Origin: Leucobacter sp. wl10
GTDB taxonomy: Bacteria > Actinomycetota > Actinomycetes > Actinomycetales > Microbacteriaceae
Direction of reading: 5' to 3'
Assembly (NCBI RefSeq): GCF_003569785.1
Contig: NZ_KZ984011.1
Location: 1,662-50,700, forward strand
DNA: 49,039 nucleotides
Shown here: piece after piece, positions 16,114-24,417 of the stretch
How the letters are laid out: the number at the start of each line of letters is the position of its first letter
How positions within the stretch are numbered: the first letter of the stretch is position 1
The notes under the pieces: model-generated
Told to the model about the DNA's origin: nothing
Database searches by the model: none
Seen by the model: only the letters and a program-made list of their open reading frames with translations
Program-made: the position numbers and the translations under genes

Positions 16114-17612
16114 TCTCCAGGTGAGACAGAGATGACATTGCGGTCGCTGACATCGGGGAGTCCGCCGATCTTCGGGCTTGCGATGAAGCCGCTGGGGCTC
16201 TCAGTGAAGAAGAGCACTGCTGCCTCAGCTACGATCAGCTCGCTGGCCGCGTTGTACAAGTCGCTACGTTCCTGGGGTGTGGTCGCGGAACGGGCCTGAT
16301 CGATCAGAGCGCTGACTTCGGCATTGGCGTATCCGCCGAAGTTGGAGAAGGAGTCGGCTTCGAACATCGTCATTGCGGAACCCGTATCGCCGTAGCCGCT
16401 GGTTACGAACTCGATCACGTGGAAATCTTTCGCAAAGAGCTTGCTCGCCCAGGTCGCGGCATCCGCCACATCGATCTCCATCTCGATACCCACGTCACCG
16501 AGCATCTGCTGGATCGCGGTCGCTCGCGCCATCGCCTCGGGCTGCGCGTCTGTGGTGTATGCGAAGGCGAGCGGCTGCCCGTACTGCTCCAGCAGTGCGC
16601 GCGCGGCATCCGGGTCGAACTCTGGATAGGTGGAACCAGTCTGATATTCGCTTTGCGACGAGATTGGTCCGTGAGAGAGCGCGCCCTGTCCTTGGTTGGT
16701 CACCTGTAGCAATGCGTCCCGGTCGATAGCTGTCTGAACGGCTCGTCGCGCGAGGGGATCATTGAAGGGTGCCTGCTCGGTATTGAAAATTGCCGTGGCC
16801 GTTGTTGCATTCGCCAAGGCCAGCTGCAAACCGTCTGTCTCAGCCTGAGTCATCAAACTTGGCGTCTCGATCCATACGACATCGACGGTCCCCGCTGCGA
16901 GGGTCTGGTAACGGGAGTCGGTATCGGGCAGGAACTGGAAGACGATCTCATCGGCGTAGGCGGGTGTGTTCCCGGCATATTCCGGATTGCGCTCGACGGT
17001 CAACGAGGATCCTGCCGACAGCGAAACCAGTCGGTAAGGTCCAGCGCCCAAGGGGCTGCCCTCGGGGTCGGTCGCTGTGGTGCTGCCAATCATGCCGAGG
17101 TTGCGTGCGAAGTACCGCGGGAAGGTCGCGTTCGCTTCGGCTAGCGTCATCTCGACCGTTGTTTCGTCGACCTCGGCTATTTCAATGATCTCCTGCGCAC
17201 CTTGCGCTACCGCGGACTCGGAGTTCTGTGCCCGCTCGATATGAGCGATCACCGCGGCAGCATCTAATGCCGTGCCGTCAGAGAACGTCAGATCTGGGCG
17301 AAGAATCAGCGTCCAATCAATCAGGTCGTCGCTTTCGAGCGACTCGGCCAGCACCGGAACCAATTCGCCGCGCGGGCCATCCATGAGCAGCGGCTCATAG
17401 ATTGCATTCGCCAGCACCAGGCTTGACTGCTGGCCGATGTCGTTGCCGATCGGGTCGACCGAAGAGACCTCAATGTCAAGTCCGACACGGATAGTACCGC
17501 CGGAAACGGCAGACTCATCACCCTGCGAGGTGCCGGGGTCCGCGGAACATGCCACGAGTGCTGTGGCCATTGTCACGGCGAGAACTACCGTGCCAAGGGT
17601 CTTGCGTTTCAT
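16098..17612 (-). CDS. Peptide-type substrate-binding lipoprotein (SBP family 5)
   Basis: 504 residues. The N-terminus MKRKTLGTVVLAVTMATALVACS is a lipoprotein signal with lipobox LVAC and the lipidated cysteine at C22. The mature protein shows the family 5 pattern: GGTIRVGLDIEVSSVDPIGND, then LVPVLAESLESDDLIDWTLILRPDLTFSDGT, then a GAGPYRLV segment and an RRAVQTAIDRDALLQV hinge-region motif. It would sit outside the membrane and deliver substrate to the permeases. It overlaps the phosphatase gene upstream by 4 nt (ATGA) and the permease downstream by 16 nt. The ligand is unknown; peptides, nickel chelates and other small solutes are all used in this family. Confidence 0.92.
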   Translation of the reverse strand: MKRKTLGTVVLAVTMATALVACSADPGTSQGDESAVSGGTIRVGLDIEVSSVDPIGNDIGQQSSLVLANAIYEPLLMDGPRGELVPVLAESLESDDLIDWTLILRPDLTFSDGTALDAAAVIAHIERAQNSESAVAQGAQEIIEIAEVDETTVEMTLAEANATFPRYFARNLGMIGSTTATDPEGSPLGAGPYRLVSLSAGSSLTVERNPEYAGNTPAYADEIVFQFLPDTDSRYQTLAAGTVDVVWIETPSLMTQAETDGLQLALANATTATAIFNTEQAPFNDPLARRAVQTAIDRDALLQVTNQGQGALSHGPISSQSEYQTGSTYPEFDPDAARALLEQYGQPLAFAYTTDAQPEAMARATAIQQMLGDVGIEMEIDVADAATWASKLFAKDFHVIEFVTSGYGDTGSAMTMFEADSFSNFGGYANAEVSALIDQARSATTPQERSDLYNAASELIVAEAAVLFFTESPSGFIASPKIGGLPDVSDRNVISVSPGEWWIK

Positions 17613-18397
17613 GCTGTTACTTCCTTCTGTGAGGGGGTGGTGAGCGGAAGCGAAGAGTCTGAAGGATCGGGGTCCACGCCCAGGCGGATGCGGATGCTCG
17701 CGACCAGCCGGTCATATTCCTCATCGGGGAGGTGGCTGCTCAGGTACTCCCGAACACCGCCGAGAGAAGCGAGGTAATCGATCGCTTGGGCGATGTCTTC
17801 CCTGCGACAGACGAGATCGAGTGCGGCGAACAACTCCTGCGTTTGCTCACCTCCGGGCTGACGTTGAAGATTCTCGTGCAGATCGTCATTGGTGCGGATG
17901 TAGTCGTCAACTGCAACGTGGGGGTCTGCCCCCGCTGCTAGTAGGAGGATCGCTGAGATGAGCCCAGTGCGGTCCCGTCCCCCTTGGCAGCCGATCACGA
18001 TCGGCCCCGAAGTTTCCCCGATCGTCCGCAGTACCTGGGCGATGTTCGCAACGGCAACGTCCAGCATGCGACAGTAGTGATCGCCGAAGGTGGCACTCCC
18101 GTCAATCAAGCCGTCGAGAGCTTGGGCTTCTTGGCCGGCCTGAACATCCAGTTCCATGAAGGGGGCATGCACATGCTGCCACGTCGTTGGCAAGTGTTCC
18201 CGACTTTCCTGCTCAAGCTCGCCGCGGGTGCGCAGATCGAGCCATGTCAGCTCATCTGGACACTGTGCGAGTTCAGCGCGGGTGGCATGGCTGAGCGCCG
18301 CAGCGCGATACAACCCGTTGTTGGGAGAGACATGCGGGCCGAGAAGAGGAAGTGGTCGCCAGTTCGGCGGGGCAAGAGCGGTCATGTGATCCATCAT
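17609..18397 (-). CDS. Tyrosine phosphatase-like protein heading the transporter operon
   Basis: About 262 residues from ATG 18,397 (other in-frame ATGs at 18,394 and 18,385); the open frame extends further but crosses the promoter region shared with the TetR gene. Features: LYRAAALSHATRAELAQ, LTWLDLRTRGELEQE and the P-loop IGCQGGRDRTGLISAILLL. The P-loop fits the C-x5-R-T-G core of actinobacterial tyrosine/serine phosphatases, with C, R and T intact; the usual histidine before the cysteine is glycine here. There is no clear Shine-Dalgarno, so it may be translated from a leaderless transcript. As first gene of a peptide-transporter operon under a divergent TetR, it may act on an imported phosphorylated compound or in signalling; this is inference. 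Confidence 0.78.
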   Translation of the reverse strand: MMDHMTALAPPNWRPLPLLGPHVSPNNGLYRAAALSHATRAELAQCPDELTWLDLRTRGELEQESREHLPTTWQHVHAPFMELDVQAGQEAQALDGLIDGSATFGDHYCRMLDVAVANIAQVLRTIGETSGPIVIGCQGGRDRTGLISAILLLAAGADPHVAVDDYIRTNDDLHENLQRQPGGEQTQELFAALDLVCRREDIAQAIDYLASLGGVREYLSSHLPDEEYDRLVASIRIRLGVDPDPSDSSLPLTTPSQKEVTA

Positions 18398-18404
18398 GCA
18401 TAAG

Positions 18405-18418
18405 TGGCACATATGCCA
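18405..18418. promoter_or_regulatory. Candidate TetR operator between the transporter operon and tetR
   Basis: TGGCA-CATA-TGCCA is a perfect 5-bp inverted repeat at 18,405-18,418, between divergently transcribed phosphatase and TetR genes. On the minus strand TTGTTC, 17 nt, then CATATG could form a weak promoter overlapping it. Position and symmetry fit an operator for the adjacent TetR protein; binding is inferred. Confidence 0.45.
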
Positions 18419-18454
18419 GTTTGCGTGAGGGTGAACAAGGGATGAACATGCCCC

Positions 18455-19051
18455 ATGGCGGCCATAATGGAGGCGATGACGAACCAAACCGGAGCGCGTG
18501 CGCGACACAAGACCACTACGCGCCGCGCGATCCAGACAGCGGCGATTGAGCTGTATGAAGAACGCGGGTACGACGAAACGAAGGTCGAAGACATCGTTGA
18601 ACGCGCAGGAGTATCTCAGCGAAGCTTTTTCCGCTATTTCCCTTACAAAGAACTCACACTCTTCAGCGACGATCACACAGAGCATCTCGCTGAGCTTGTA
18701 CTTACAGCGCCTTCACACTTCAACGCGATCGAGACGCTTGACTGGGCGACTGCGCAACTCTTCTTGATCCCGACGACCGAACTGGACAGGCGACGACAGG
18801 CGATTCGCAATCAGCTTGGCGACGATGCGCGCGTTCAGCGCCAACTCGCCTACCTCCATGAGTCACTTAGCATCCGGCTGCGCGATGCCTACGTTCGCCG
18901 CCTCGGCATAGACCCCGCCGACACATCTGACTTGCGTCCACAGATTCTCGTGGGGCTTTACCTCTCTCTCGCTACTGAGGTGTCGGGCCGGTCACAATCA
19001 CCGGAAGAGACGCGCCAGCGGTGGCTTGCGTCGCTTCGCAGTCTGCTTTGA
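18455..19051 (+). CDS. TetR-family transcriptional regulator
   Basis: 198 residues. The N-terminal DNA-binding domain is clear: TTRRAIQTAAIELYEERGYDETKVEDIVERAGVSQRSFFRYFPYKE, the TetR helix-turn-helix with the usual FFRYFPxKE end. The ligand-binding part (about 80-198) is not specific. Three in-frame ATGs (18,455, 18,467, 18,476) compete as starts and none has an ideal ribosome site. It is divergent from the phosphatase/peptide-transporter operon, with a palindrome in between, so it most likely represses that operon and itself. Confidence 0.85.
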   Translation: MAAIMEAMTNQTGARARHKTTTRRAIQTAAIELYEERGYDETKVEDIVERAGVSQRSFFRYFPYKELTLFSDDHTEHLAELVLTAPSHFNAIETLDWATAQLFLIPTTELDRRRQAIRNQLGDDARVQRQLAYLHESLSIRLRDAYVRRLGIDPADTSDLRPQILVGLYLSLATEVSGRSQSPEETRQRWLASLRSLL

Positions 19052-19125
19052 GAGGTCGGCACTGCTATCGACACTTACATGCTTGGTTGCGGAGGTGGGG
19101 ACTGAGCGTTGCCGACCTTATGGGG

Positions 19126-19131
19126 TACACT
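19126..19131 (+). promoter_or_regulatory. Possible -10 element (TACACT) for the ABC-F transcript
   Basis: TACACT ends 6 nt before the ATG of the leader peptide at 19,138, which would make the leader mRNA leaderless. The upstream hexamer CTGAGC, 18 nt away, matches a -35 consensus poorly. Assignment is tentative. Confidence 0.3.
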
Positions 19132-19137
19132 GGAAGC

Positions 19138-19158
19138 ATGCATTTGTATTTCCTGTGA
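19138..19158 (+). CDS. Six-codon leader peptide MHLYFL upstream of the ABC-F resistance gene
   Basis: ATG-CAT-TTG-TAT-TTC-CTG-TGA encodes MHLYFL. The leader of the macrolide-resistance ABC-F gene msr(D) is MYLIFM, where ribosomes stall with macrolide to control expression. Length, hydrophobic-aromatic order and position about 140 nt before an ABC-F gene all agree. Alternative hairpins follow directly. It probably starts at or very near the transcript 5' end, since a TACACT box lies just upstream. Functional leader status is inferred. Confidence 0.6.
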   Translation: MHLYFL

Positions 19159-19165
19159 CGGTTGA

Positions 19166-19234
19166 GTAGGCCTACCGCGCTCGTTGAGCAACTCCGAGCT
19201 AGCGACGGCCGCTCGTTCTGACCCTGGAAGGGTC
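19166..19234 (+). promoter_or_regulatory. Putative ribosome-mediated attenuator of the ABC-F operon
   Basis: After the leader stop comes a palindrome GTAGGCCTAC (19,166-19,175). Then three segments can pair in two exclusive ways: GCTCG (19,179-19,183), CGAGC (19,195-19,199) and GCTCG (19,211-19,215). A compact hairpin GACCCT-GGA-AGGGTC (19,220-19,234) follows, with only a weak T-rich stretch. The 1:2 versus 2:3 pairing is what drug-induced attenuation needs. No folding energy was computed. Confidence 0.45.
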
Positions 19235-19297
19235 CCCGTCATTTGCGTGCCCGCTGGCTGTTTGGCTCGTCGCGGTGCGCCTTGCTGAAGGATTTGA

Positions 19298-20953
19298 ATG
19301 CTTACCCCTACTAACCGTCATCCGGCGCGCCATCGCGCGCAACTCACCGCTTCCGACGTCTCCGTAATGCGAGGCGTAACCCCGGTGCTCAACCATGTCG
19401 ATCTCGTCGTCACTCCCGCGTCCCGTGTGGCGATCGTCGGAGAGAACGGGCGCGGAAAGACCACACTTCTGCACGCGCTCGCGGGCACGCTGGTACCTGA
19501 TAGTGGAACGATCCAGCGCATCGGCACGCTCGGGCTCGCTGAACAAGAGATGGACTCCACCGACAACCGAACCGTTGGGCAGGCCGTCGCGGAGGCCATC
19601 GCCGAACCGCTCGCAGCGCTGGCCACACTCGACGACGCCGCTGCCGCTCTCGCGGAAGGGAGTAGCGAGGCCGCAGAGCAGTACGCTGCGGCCTTGGAAG
19701 ATGCGGAAGCGCTCGACGCTTGGGATGCCGAGCGCCGGGTACAAATCGCGCTCGAAGCACTCGACGCCGAAACCGACATGACGCGGTTGCTCGCTGATCT
19801 GTCTGTGGGGCAGCGATATCGAGTGCGGTTGGCCTGCCTGTTGGGGGCTGAAGATGATTTCTTACTGCTGGACGAGCCCACCAATCACCTCGACCGCAGC
19901 GGACTTGATTTCTTGACCATGCAACTCCGCACGCGCAACGGTGGTGTCGTCATCGTCAGCCACGATCGCGCGCTGCTCTCTGACATTGCGGAGACGGTGG
20001 TCGACCTCGATCCGACACCTGATGATCGCCCCCGCATCTACGGCAACGGGTACGCGGGATACCGAGAAGGGCGCGTGGCCGAGCGGGAACGCTGGGAGCA
20101 GGAGTACGACCGCCAGCAGCAGGAGCAAGCCCGGCTGCAGGACAGTCTCAGCGCTGCACAGAACCGACTCGTATCGGGTTGGCGACCGGAGAAGGGGTCA
20201 CCGAAGCACGGCCGCGCGACGCGCGCGGGCGGGCTGGTGCAGAGCGTGCACCGACGCCAGGAAGCACTCGAAGCACACGCGGTGACGGTACCTGAACCAC
20301 CGCAGCTATTCCAGTTCCCCGACCTGCCCACACGAAAAGGGGCGGTGCTACTAAACGTCGACAACGTGAGCCTTGCCGGGCGGTTAGCGCAGCCAGTGTC
20401 GTTCGAACTCTCGCACCGCGGCAGGCTCGTGGTCACCGGCTCGAACGGGGCCGGAAAGTCGACGCTCCTGAGTATCGCGGCGGGCGAACTACTGCCAGAT
20501 ACGGGAACAGTGCGGACATCCCGTGGCACGCGTTTGGGTTTTCTTCGTCAGGAGACGATGCTGCCGCCTGATCGCCGGGCGAACGAGGTATACGCCCGAC
20601 ACCTCGACGAACTCGTCGGTCAAGGAACGCTTCAATCATCTGAGGCGGTCGGTCTCGGTCAACTTGGACTGCTGCGATCGCGCGAGGCAGGCAAACGAGT
20701 GGGTGAACTGTCGATGGGTCAACAACGACGCCTCGATCTGGCGCTCGTACTCGCGGCACGCCCGCACGTGCTACTACTAGACGAGCCCACCAACCACCTC
20801 TCCATCGCGCTCGTTGACGAACTCACCGAGGCACTCGGGGCTACCCAAGCGGCCGTCGTACTGTCGACCCACGATCGGCAACTCCTGCGCGATGTCGCCC
20901 AATGGCCTCATGTACATCTGATGGCGATGGCTGAAGGCGAGGCACTGGTATGA
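19298..20953 (+). CDS. ABC-F ribosome-protection protein, macrolide/lincosamide-type resistance
   Basis: 551 residues, ATG with AAGGA 5 nt upstream. Two ABC domains and no membrane segments define the ABC-F class. First domain: Walker A GENGRGKT (48-55), signature [16 protein letters not shown], Walker [15 protein letters not shown]. After the interdomain linker the second domain has [22 protein letters not shown] and [12 protein letters not shown]. Length and the [11 protein letters not shown] wording resemble the TlrC, CarA, SrmB and OleB self-resistance proteins of antibiotic producers, which dislodge macrolides and related drugs from the ribosome. The leader peptide and hairpins upstream fit drug-induced expression. 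The stop overlaps the MFS start (ATGA). Drug range is inferred. Confidence 0.9.
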   Translation: MLTPTNRHPARHRAQLTASDVSVMRGVTPVLNHVDLVVTPASRVAIVGENGRGKTTLLHALAGTLVPDSGTIQRIGTLGLAEQEMDSTDNRTVGQAVAEAIAEPLAALATLDDAAAALAEGSSEAAEQYAAALEDAEALDAWDAERRVQIALEALDAETDMTRLLADLSVGQRYRVRLACLLGAEDDFLLLDEPTNHLDRSGLDFLTMQLRTRNGGVVIVSHDRALLSDIAETVVDLDPTPDDRPRIYGNGYAGYREGRVAERERWEQEYDRQQQEQARLQDSLSAAQNRLVSGWRPEKGSPKHGRATRAGGLVQSVHRRQEALEAHAVTVPEPPQLFQFPDLPTRKGAVLLNVDNVSLAGRLAQPVSFELSHRGRLVVTGSNGAGKSTLLSIAAGELLPDTGTVRTSRGTRLGFLRQETMLPPDRRANEVYARHLDELVGQGTLQSSEAVGLGQLGLLRSREAGKRVGELSMGQQRRLDLALVLAARPHVLLLDEPTNHLSIALVDELTEALGATQAAVVLSTHDRQLLRDVAQWPHVHLMAMAEGEALV

Positions 20954-22212
20954 GCAACACCATCAAGCTACGCGCACTCCGCCCATTGGCATCACGTGAT
21001 TACCGTCTCCTGTTTGCCGCCGTCGGCATCGAGGTATTCGGGACCGGTATGTGGACGATCGTCATGGTCTTCCAAGTACTCGCACTCGATGACAGCCCAC
21101 TTGCCTTGTCGGCGGTTGCAACCGGAATGAGTCTTGGCCTGTTTGCGTTCTCCGTTCTCGGTGGGGTTGTCGCAGACCGGTTCTCCAAACGGCGGATTCT
21201 CATTACAGTGCAGGGCTCAACGGCCGCGATCATGACCGCCGTGGCGGTCCTGTCGCTCACCGGGAATATCGAACTTTGGCACGTCGCCGCAGCCTCGTTC
21301 GCGATGGGTGCCGGGAGCGCCTTTTTCTACCCTGCGTACAGCGCTTACCTACCTGTGGTCCTTCCGCCGGAGCAACTCCTGGCCGCGAATGGGCTCGAAG
21401 GGGCGCTCCGTCCATCGATGGGGCAAGGGCTGGGCCCGGCCCTCGGTGGAGTCATCGTCGGTATGTTCTTCCCCGCTATCGGAGCGGTCATCGTCGCGGC
21501 TTCGTACGCGATTGCTTTCGTCATCACGTTGTTTCTTAGCCGTCGTGACGAACACACTGAGCCCACTCCTCCCGAGGATCGCCCGAGCGTCTGGGGTGAC
21601 CTTCGTGCGGGGGTTGCCTACGTGGCTCGTACACGCTGGTTGCTTTGGACGCTGATCTTCGGGTCTTCGCTTGCGCTCATTGTCCAAGGCCCGATCGAAG
21701 TTCTCCTCCCGTTCCTCACCCGCGACCGATTCGAGGATGCTGAAGCTACTTTCGGGTTCCTTCTGGCCGCCTATGGGATAGGTGGGGCTGTCGGTTCGCT
21801 GATCGTGTCGTCGTTGAAGCTTCCTCGTCGGTACTTGACGTTTATGATCCTGTGCTGGGGTGGAGGAACACTACCTCTTGTGGTCATTGGCGTTGCCGAC
21901 AATTTGATCCTCATGCTCTCCGCGCTCTTTGTCGTCGGTGCACTCACCGGGGCTGGCGTTGTCGTGTGGGGAACATTGCTGCAACGGTTGGTGCCGCTCG
22001 ACATGATCGGCCGAGTCGCCAGCCTCGACTTCTTCGTTTCGATCGCGTTCATGCCGGTCTCAATCGCCATCGCAGGGCCGCTCTCACTGTTGGTTCCCAT
22101 CCCCATCATCTTTGTGATTGCGGGAGTCATTCCGCCAGCTCTCGCGTTGATCGCATTGCTGGCCGGGCGCATGCGCCAGACCGAGGACAGTCAACCACTA
22201 GACGCAGACTGA
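20950..22212 (+). CDS. MFS drug exporter (Mef-like)
   Basis: 420 residues with about 12 hydrophobic segments. Residues about 60-85 ([14 protein letters not shown]) hold the MFS G-x-x-x-D-R-x-G/S-R/K-R loop motif. The N-terminus [21 protein letters not shown] and the [22 protein letters not shown] segment are typical of the MFS_3 group that includes macrolide efflux Mef proteins. It overlaps the ABC-F gene by 4 nt, so the two are co-translated. The pair mirrors the mef-msr(D) macrolide-resistance operon with gene order reversed. Substrate is inferred from this context. Confidence 0.88.
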   Translation: MSNTIKLRALRPLASRDYRLLFAAVGIEVFGTGMWTIVMVFQVLALDDSPLALSAVATGMSLGLFAFSVLGGVVADRFSKRRILITVQGSTAAIMTAVAVLSLTGNIELWHVAAASFAMGAGSAFFYPAYSAYLPVVLPPEQLLAANGLEGALRPSMGQGLGPALGGVIVGMFFPAIGAVIVAASYAIAFVITLFLSRRDEHTEPTPPEDRPSVWGDLRAGVAYVARTRWLLWTLIFGSSLALIVQGPIEVLLPFLTRDRFEDAEATFGFLLAAYGIGGAVGSLIVSSLKLPRRYLTFMILCWGGGTLPLVVIGVADNLILMLSALFVVGALTGAGVVVWGTLLQRLVPLDMIGRVASLDFFVSIAFMPVSIAIAGPLSLLVPIPIIFVIAGVIPPALALIALLAGRMRQTEDSQPLDAD

Positions 22213-22217
22213 CCTCG

Positions 22218-23108
22218 ATGGCTCTGGGAATATCCCGGACGTTCGGCTTCGAGCCTTTAGTGGCTCGAAGCCGAACTTTTCGTACCGCTGGCCCGATCTC
22301 CGCAGAAGACTGCGCGAGGCTGATCTTCGTGCGTGCCGGATCGGTTCTGTTGCACAACGAGCTGGGTGTGCAACAGGCGAACGTTGGAGACGTCATCACA
22401 TTGGGGTCAAATGCCATGTTCGGCTATGAACCGGAAGGCTTCGTGACCGTGACAACGATCTGCCTTGATCTCGACTACGTTATCGACCAAGTGTTCTGGC
22501 AACATGCCGCCAAGTTCACCGACCGGCTGGAGGCAAGAACCTTTTACGAACTGGAGTATGTCAAGCCTGCTCAACTTCTTCGGATTGGCGAACATCGAAC
22601 GGAAATGCTCGCGCCTTGGCTGGACAACCTTGTTGCGTTGAGTCTCGACGGGTTGTCGTCAGACCGCTTTCACCGGGCGCAATCGTTGCTTTCCGCAATC
22701 CTCGACGTCGTCTTTACTTACCACAACATGGAGACTGAACCTGTCGGCGCCGTCCGGCCTGCGCGTCGCGAAGCCCTACATGTTTCGGGCCTACTCGCCT
22801 CTGATCTCTCGCGCCGCTGGTTAGCCTCTGAACTTGCTGAGGCGGTGTACCTCTCAGAATCACAGCTGCGACGGGTGTTTTCAGAAGCCTTTGGGAAACC
22901 ACCGCTTGCATACTTGACGACACTCCGAACGCTCAGAATGGCGCAGCTGCTGAGAGACACGGCTATGCCGATCGCAGAGATTTCTTTCACGGTGGGGTGG
23001 AGTGATCCTGACTTCGCTGCCCGTCAGTTTCGTCGGTATGTTGGGCGTTCACCAAGTGAGTACCGACGATTCGAGCAGAGCCGAAACTCGCAACCGTACC
23101 CGGAGTGA
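22218..23108 (+). CDS. AraC-family transcriptional regulator
   Basis: 296 residues from ATG 22,218, only 5 nt after the MFS stop; an open frame continues upstream but overlaps the MFS gene. The C-terminal two-helix-turn-helix domain is clear: SRRWLASELAEAVYLSESQLRRVFSEAFGKPPLAYLTTLRTLRMAQLLRDT, then PIAEISFTVGWSDPDFAARQFRRYVGRSPSEYR. The N-terminal part looks like a cupin-type sensing domain (VRAGSVLLHNELGVQQANVGDVITLG). It is the third gene of the resistance operon and may control this or another cargo operon; no operator was identified. Confidence 0.88.
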   Translation: MALGISRTFGFEPLVARSRTFRTAGPISAEDCARLIFVRAGSVLLHNELGVQQANVGDVITLGSNAMFGYEPEGFVTVTTICLDLDYVIDQVFWQHAAKFTDRLEARTFYELEYVKPAQLLRIGEHRTEMLAPWLDNLVALSLDGLSSDRFHRAQSLLSAILDVVFTYHNMETEPVGAVRPARREALHVSGLLASDLSRRWLASELAEAVYLSESQLRRVFSEAFGKPPLAYLTTLRTLRMAQLLRDTAMPIAEISFTVGWSDPDFAARQFRRYVGRSPSEYRRFEQSRNSQPYPE

Positions 23109-23207
23109 ACACGCAATCCCGCACGGCGAAACGATCGTACTTACAGAGTGGCTCAGTGGGATCACCGCTTATGCGATAGACCAAGTCTGACCACGTCGGG
23201 TTCAGTG

Positions 23208-23216
23208 ATGCACCTG
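23208..23216 (+). repeat. Recurrent intergenic motif, copy 2 (ATGCACCTG, upstream of ardC-like gene)
   Basis: TGCACCTG core in the 226-nt gap between the AraC gene and the antirestriction gene, 118 nt before the start. The first base differs from the other copies. No other feature was recognised in this gap. Confidence 0.45.
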
Positions 23217-23334
23217 GCGGTCGCACACTTTAATGTCCGTCGTCCGTCTCGATTTCGTTTCCTGAGCTCCTTCGCGCACCTTCTGGTCGCAGAGGTCACC
23301 CGTCGTGTGTGGGTGTCTGCGGGAGGAGGATGCA

Positions 23335-24417
23335 ATGACAACGGTCGAGGAGGCGCGGGCGGCGCGGGATGCGAAACTCGACGCCCTGCACGAACAGCTC
23401 ACTGGCGCGGTGGAGTCGTTGGTATCGGGCGAGGATTGGAAACGAGCGTTGGAGTTCGCGGCTCGGTTCCGTGCCCGGTCGTTCAACAACACGCTGCTGA
23501 TCTTCGTGCAGCATCAGGCGGCGTTCGAGTCGGGCCGGGTGCCGGAACCGGTGCCGTCATATGTGGCGGGCTTCAAGCAGTGGCAGGCACTTGGCCGGCA
23601 AGTCTCAAGGGGCCAGTCGGGGTACATGATCCTCGCCCCTGTGACGGGCCGGTTCGCGTCGTTCACGCCGAAGGTGGCGGAGTCGTGGCGCAGGCTCGGC
23701 CGGTTCGAGAAACCGAAACCGGGTGAGGCAGTGCGCTCCCGCATGGTCGGCGTCCGCCCCGCCTACGTCTGGGATGTCTCCCAAACTGCCGGCGACCCGA
23801 TTCCCGCGCCGCCATCACCGCGGCTGCTGGAAGGCGAAGCGCCCGACGGGCTGTGGGAGGGCATCGCACGTCTCGTGGAGGCGGAGGGTTTCAGCGTGTT
23901 GCGGGTGCCGCATGAGGGCATGATCCACGGTGCAAACGGTCTCACTGACTTCGGTGCGCGGTCGGTGGCGGTTCGGGAGAACATGCCCGAGGCGGCACAG
24001 GTGAAGACTCTCGTGCACGAGCTCGCCCATGTGCTGCTGCACGGGCCGGACAACGTGGATGCGACGGGGCATCGCGGGATTGGTGAGGTGGAGGCGGATT
24101 CGGTGGCACTGATGGTCGCCGCAGCGCACGGCATGGACACCAGCGACTACACGGTCCCGTATGTGTCGGGGTGGGCGGCGACAGTGCCGGAGAAGTCTCC
24201 GGTCGAAGTCGTCCAGGCCACCGGCGAACGAGTCCGAAAAACCGCAGCTAGCATTCTTGATCAGCTCCCCACCGTGCAGATCGGCAACGGTGACCCTCCT
24301 GGCCTCACCCGGGACGCCCCAGCGAACAAACGCTCCGATCCGGTGGTCGAGGCGACTGCTGATCCGTTGGCGGAGGGACCGCGCCGCGCGGTGGCGTCGT
24401 CGGTGAGGAGCCTGTGA
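23335..24417 (+). CDS. ardC: ArdC-like antirestriction protein (ssDNA-binding domain plus zinc metalloprotease-like domain)
   Basis: 360 residues from ATG 23,335 with GGAGGAGG just upstream. The N-terminal half (about 25-130: FAARFRARSFNNTLLIFVQHQ, then GFKQWQALGRQVSRGQSGYMILAP) is the ArdC-type ssDNA-binding domain. The C-terminal half holds HELAHVLLHG, an HExxH zinc site, followed by GEVEADSVALMVAAAHGMD with the third ligand. Such proteins enter or act early in recipients and protect incoming single-stranded DNA from restriction or nucleases. It is the first gene of the backbone operon and its stop overlaps the prim-pol start. The symbol is by family resemblance. Confidence 0.8.
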   Translation: MTTVEEARAARDAKLDALHEQLTGAVESLVSGEDWKRALEFAARFRARSFNNTLLIFVQHQAAFESGRVPEPVPSYVAGFKQWQALGRQVSRGQSGYMILAPVTGRFASFTPKVAESWRRLGRFEKPKPGEAVRSRMVGVRPAYVWDVSQTAGDPIPAPPSPRLLEGEAPDGLWEGIARLVEAEGFSVLRVPHEGMIHGANGLTDFGARSVAVRENMPEAAQVKTLVHELAHVLLHGPDNVDATGHRGIGEVEADSVALMVAAAHGMDTSDYTVPYVSGWAATVPEKSPVEVVQATGERVRKTAASILDQLPTVQIGNGDPPGLTRDAPANKRSDPVVEATADPLAEGPRRAVASSVRSL

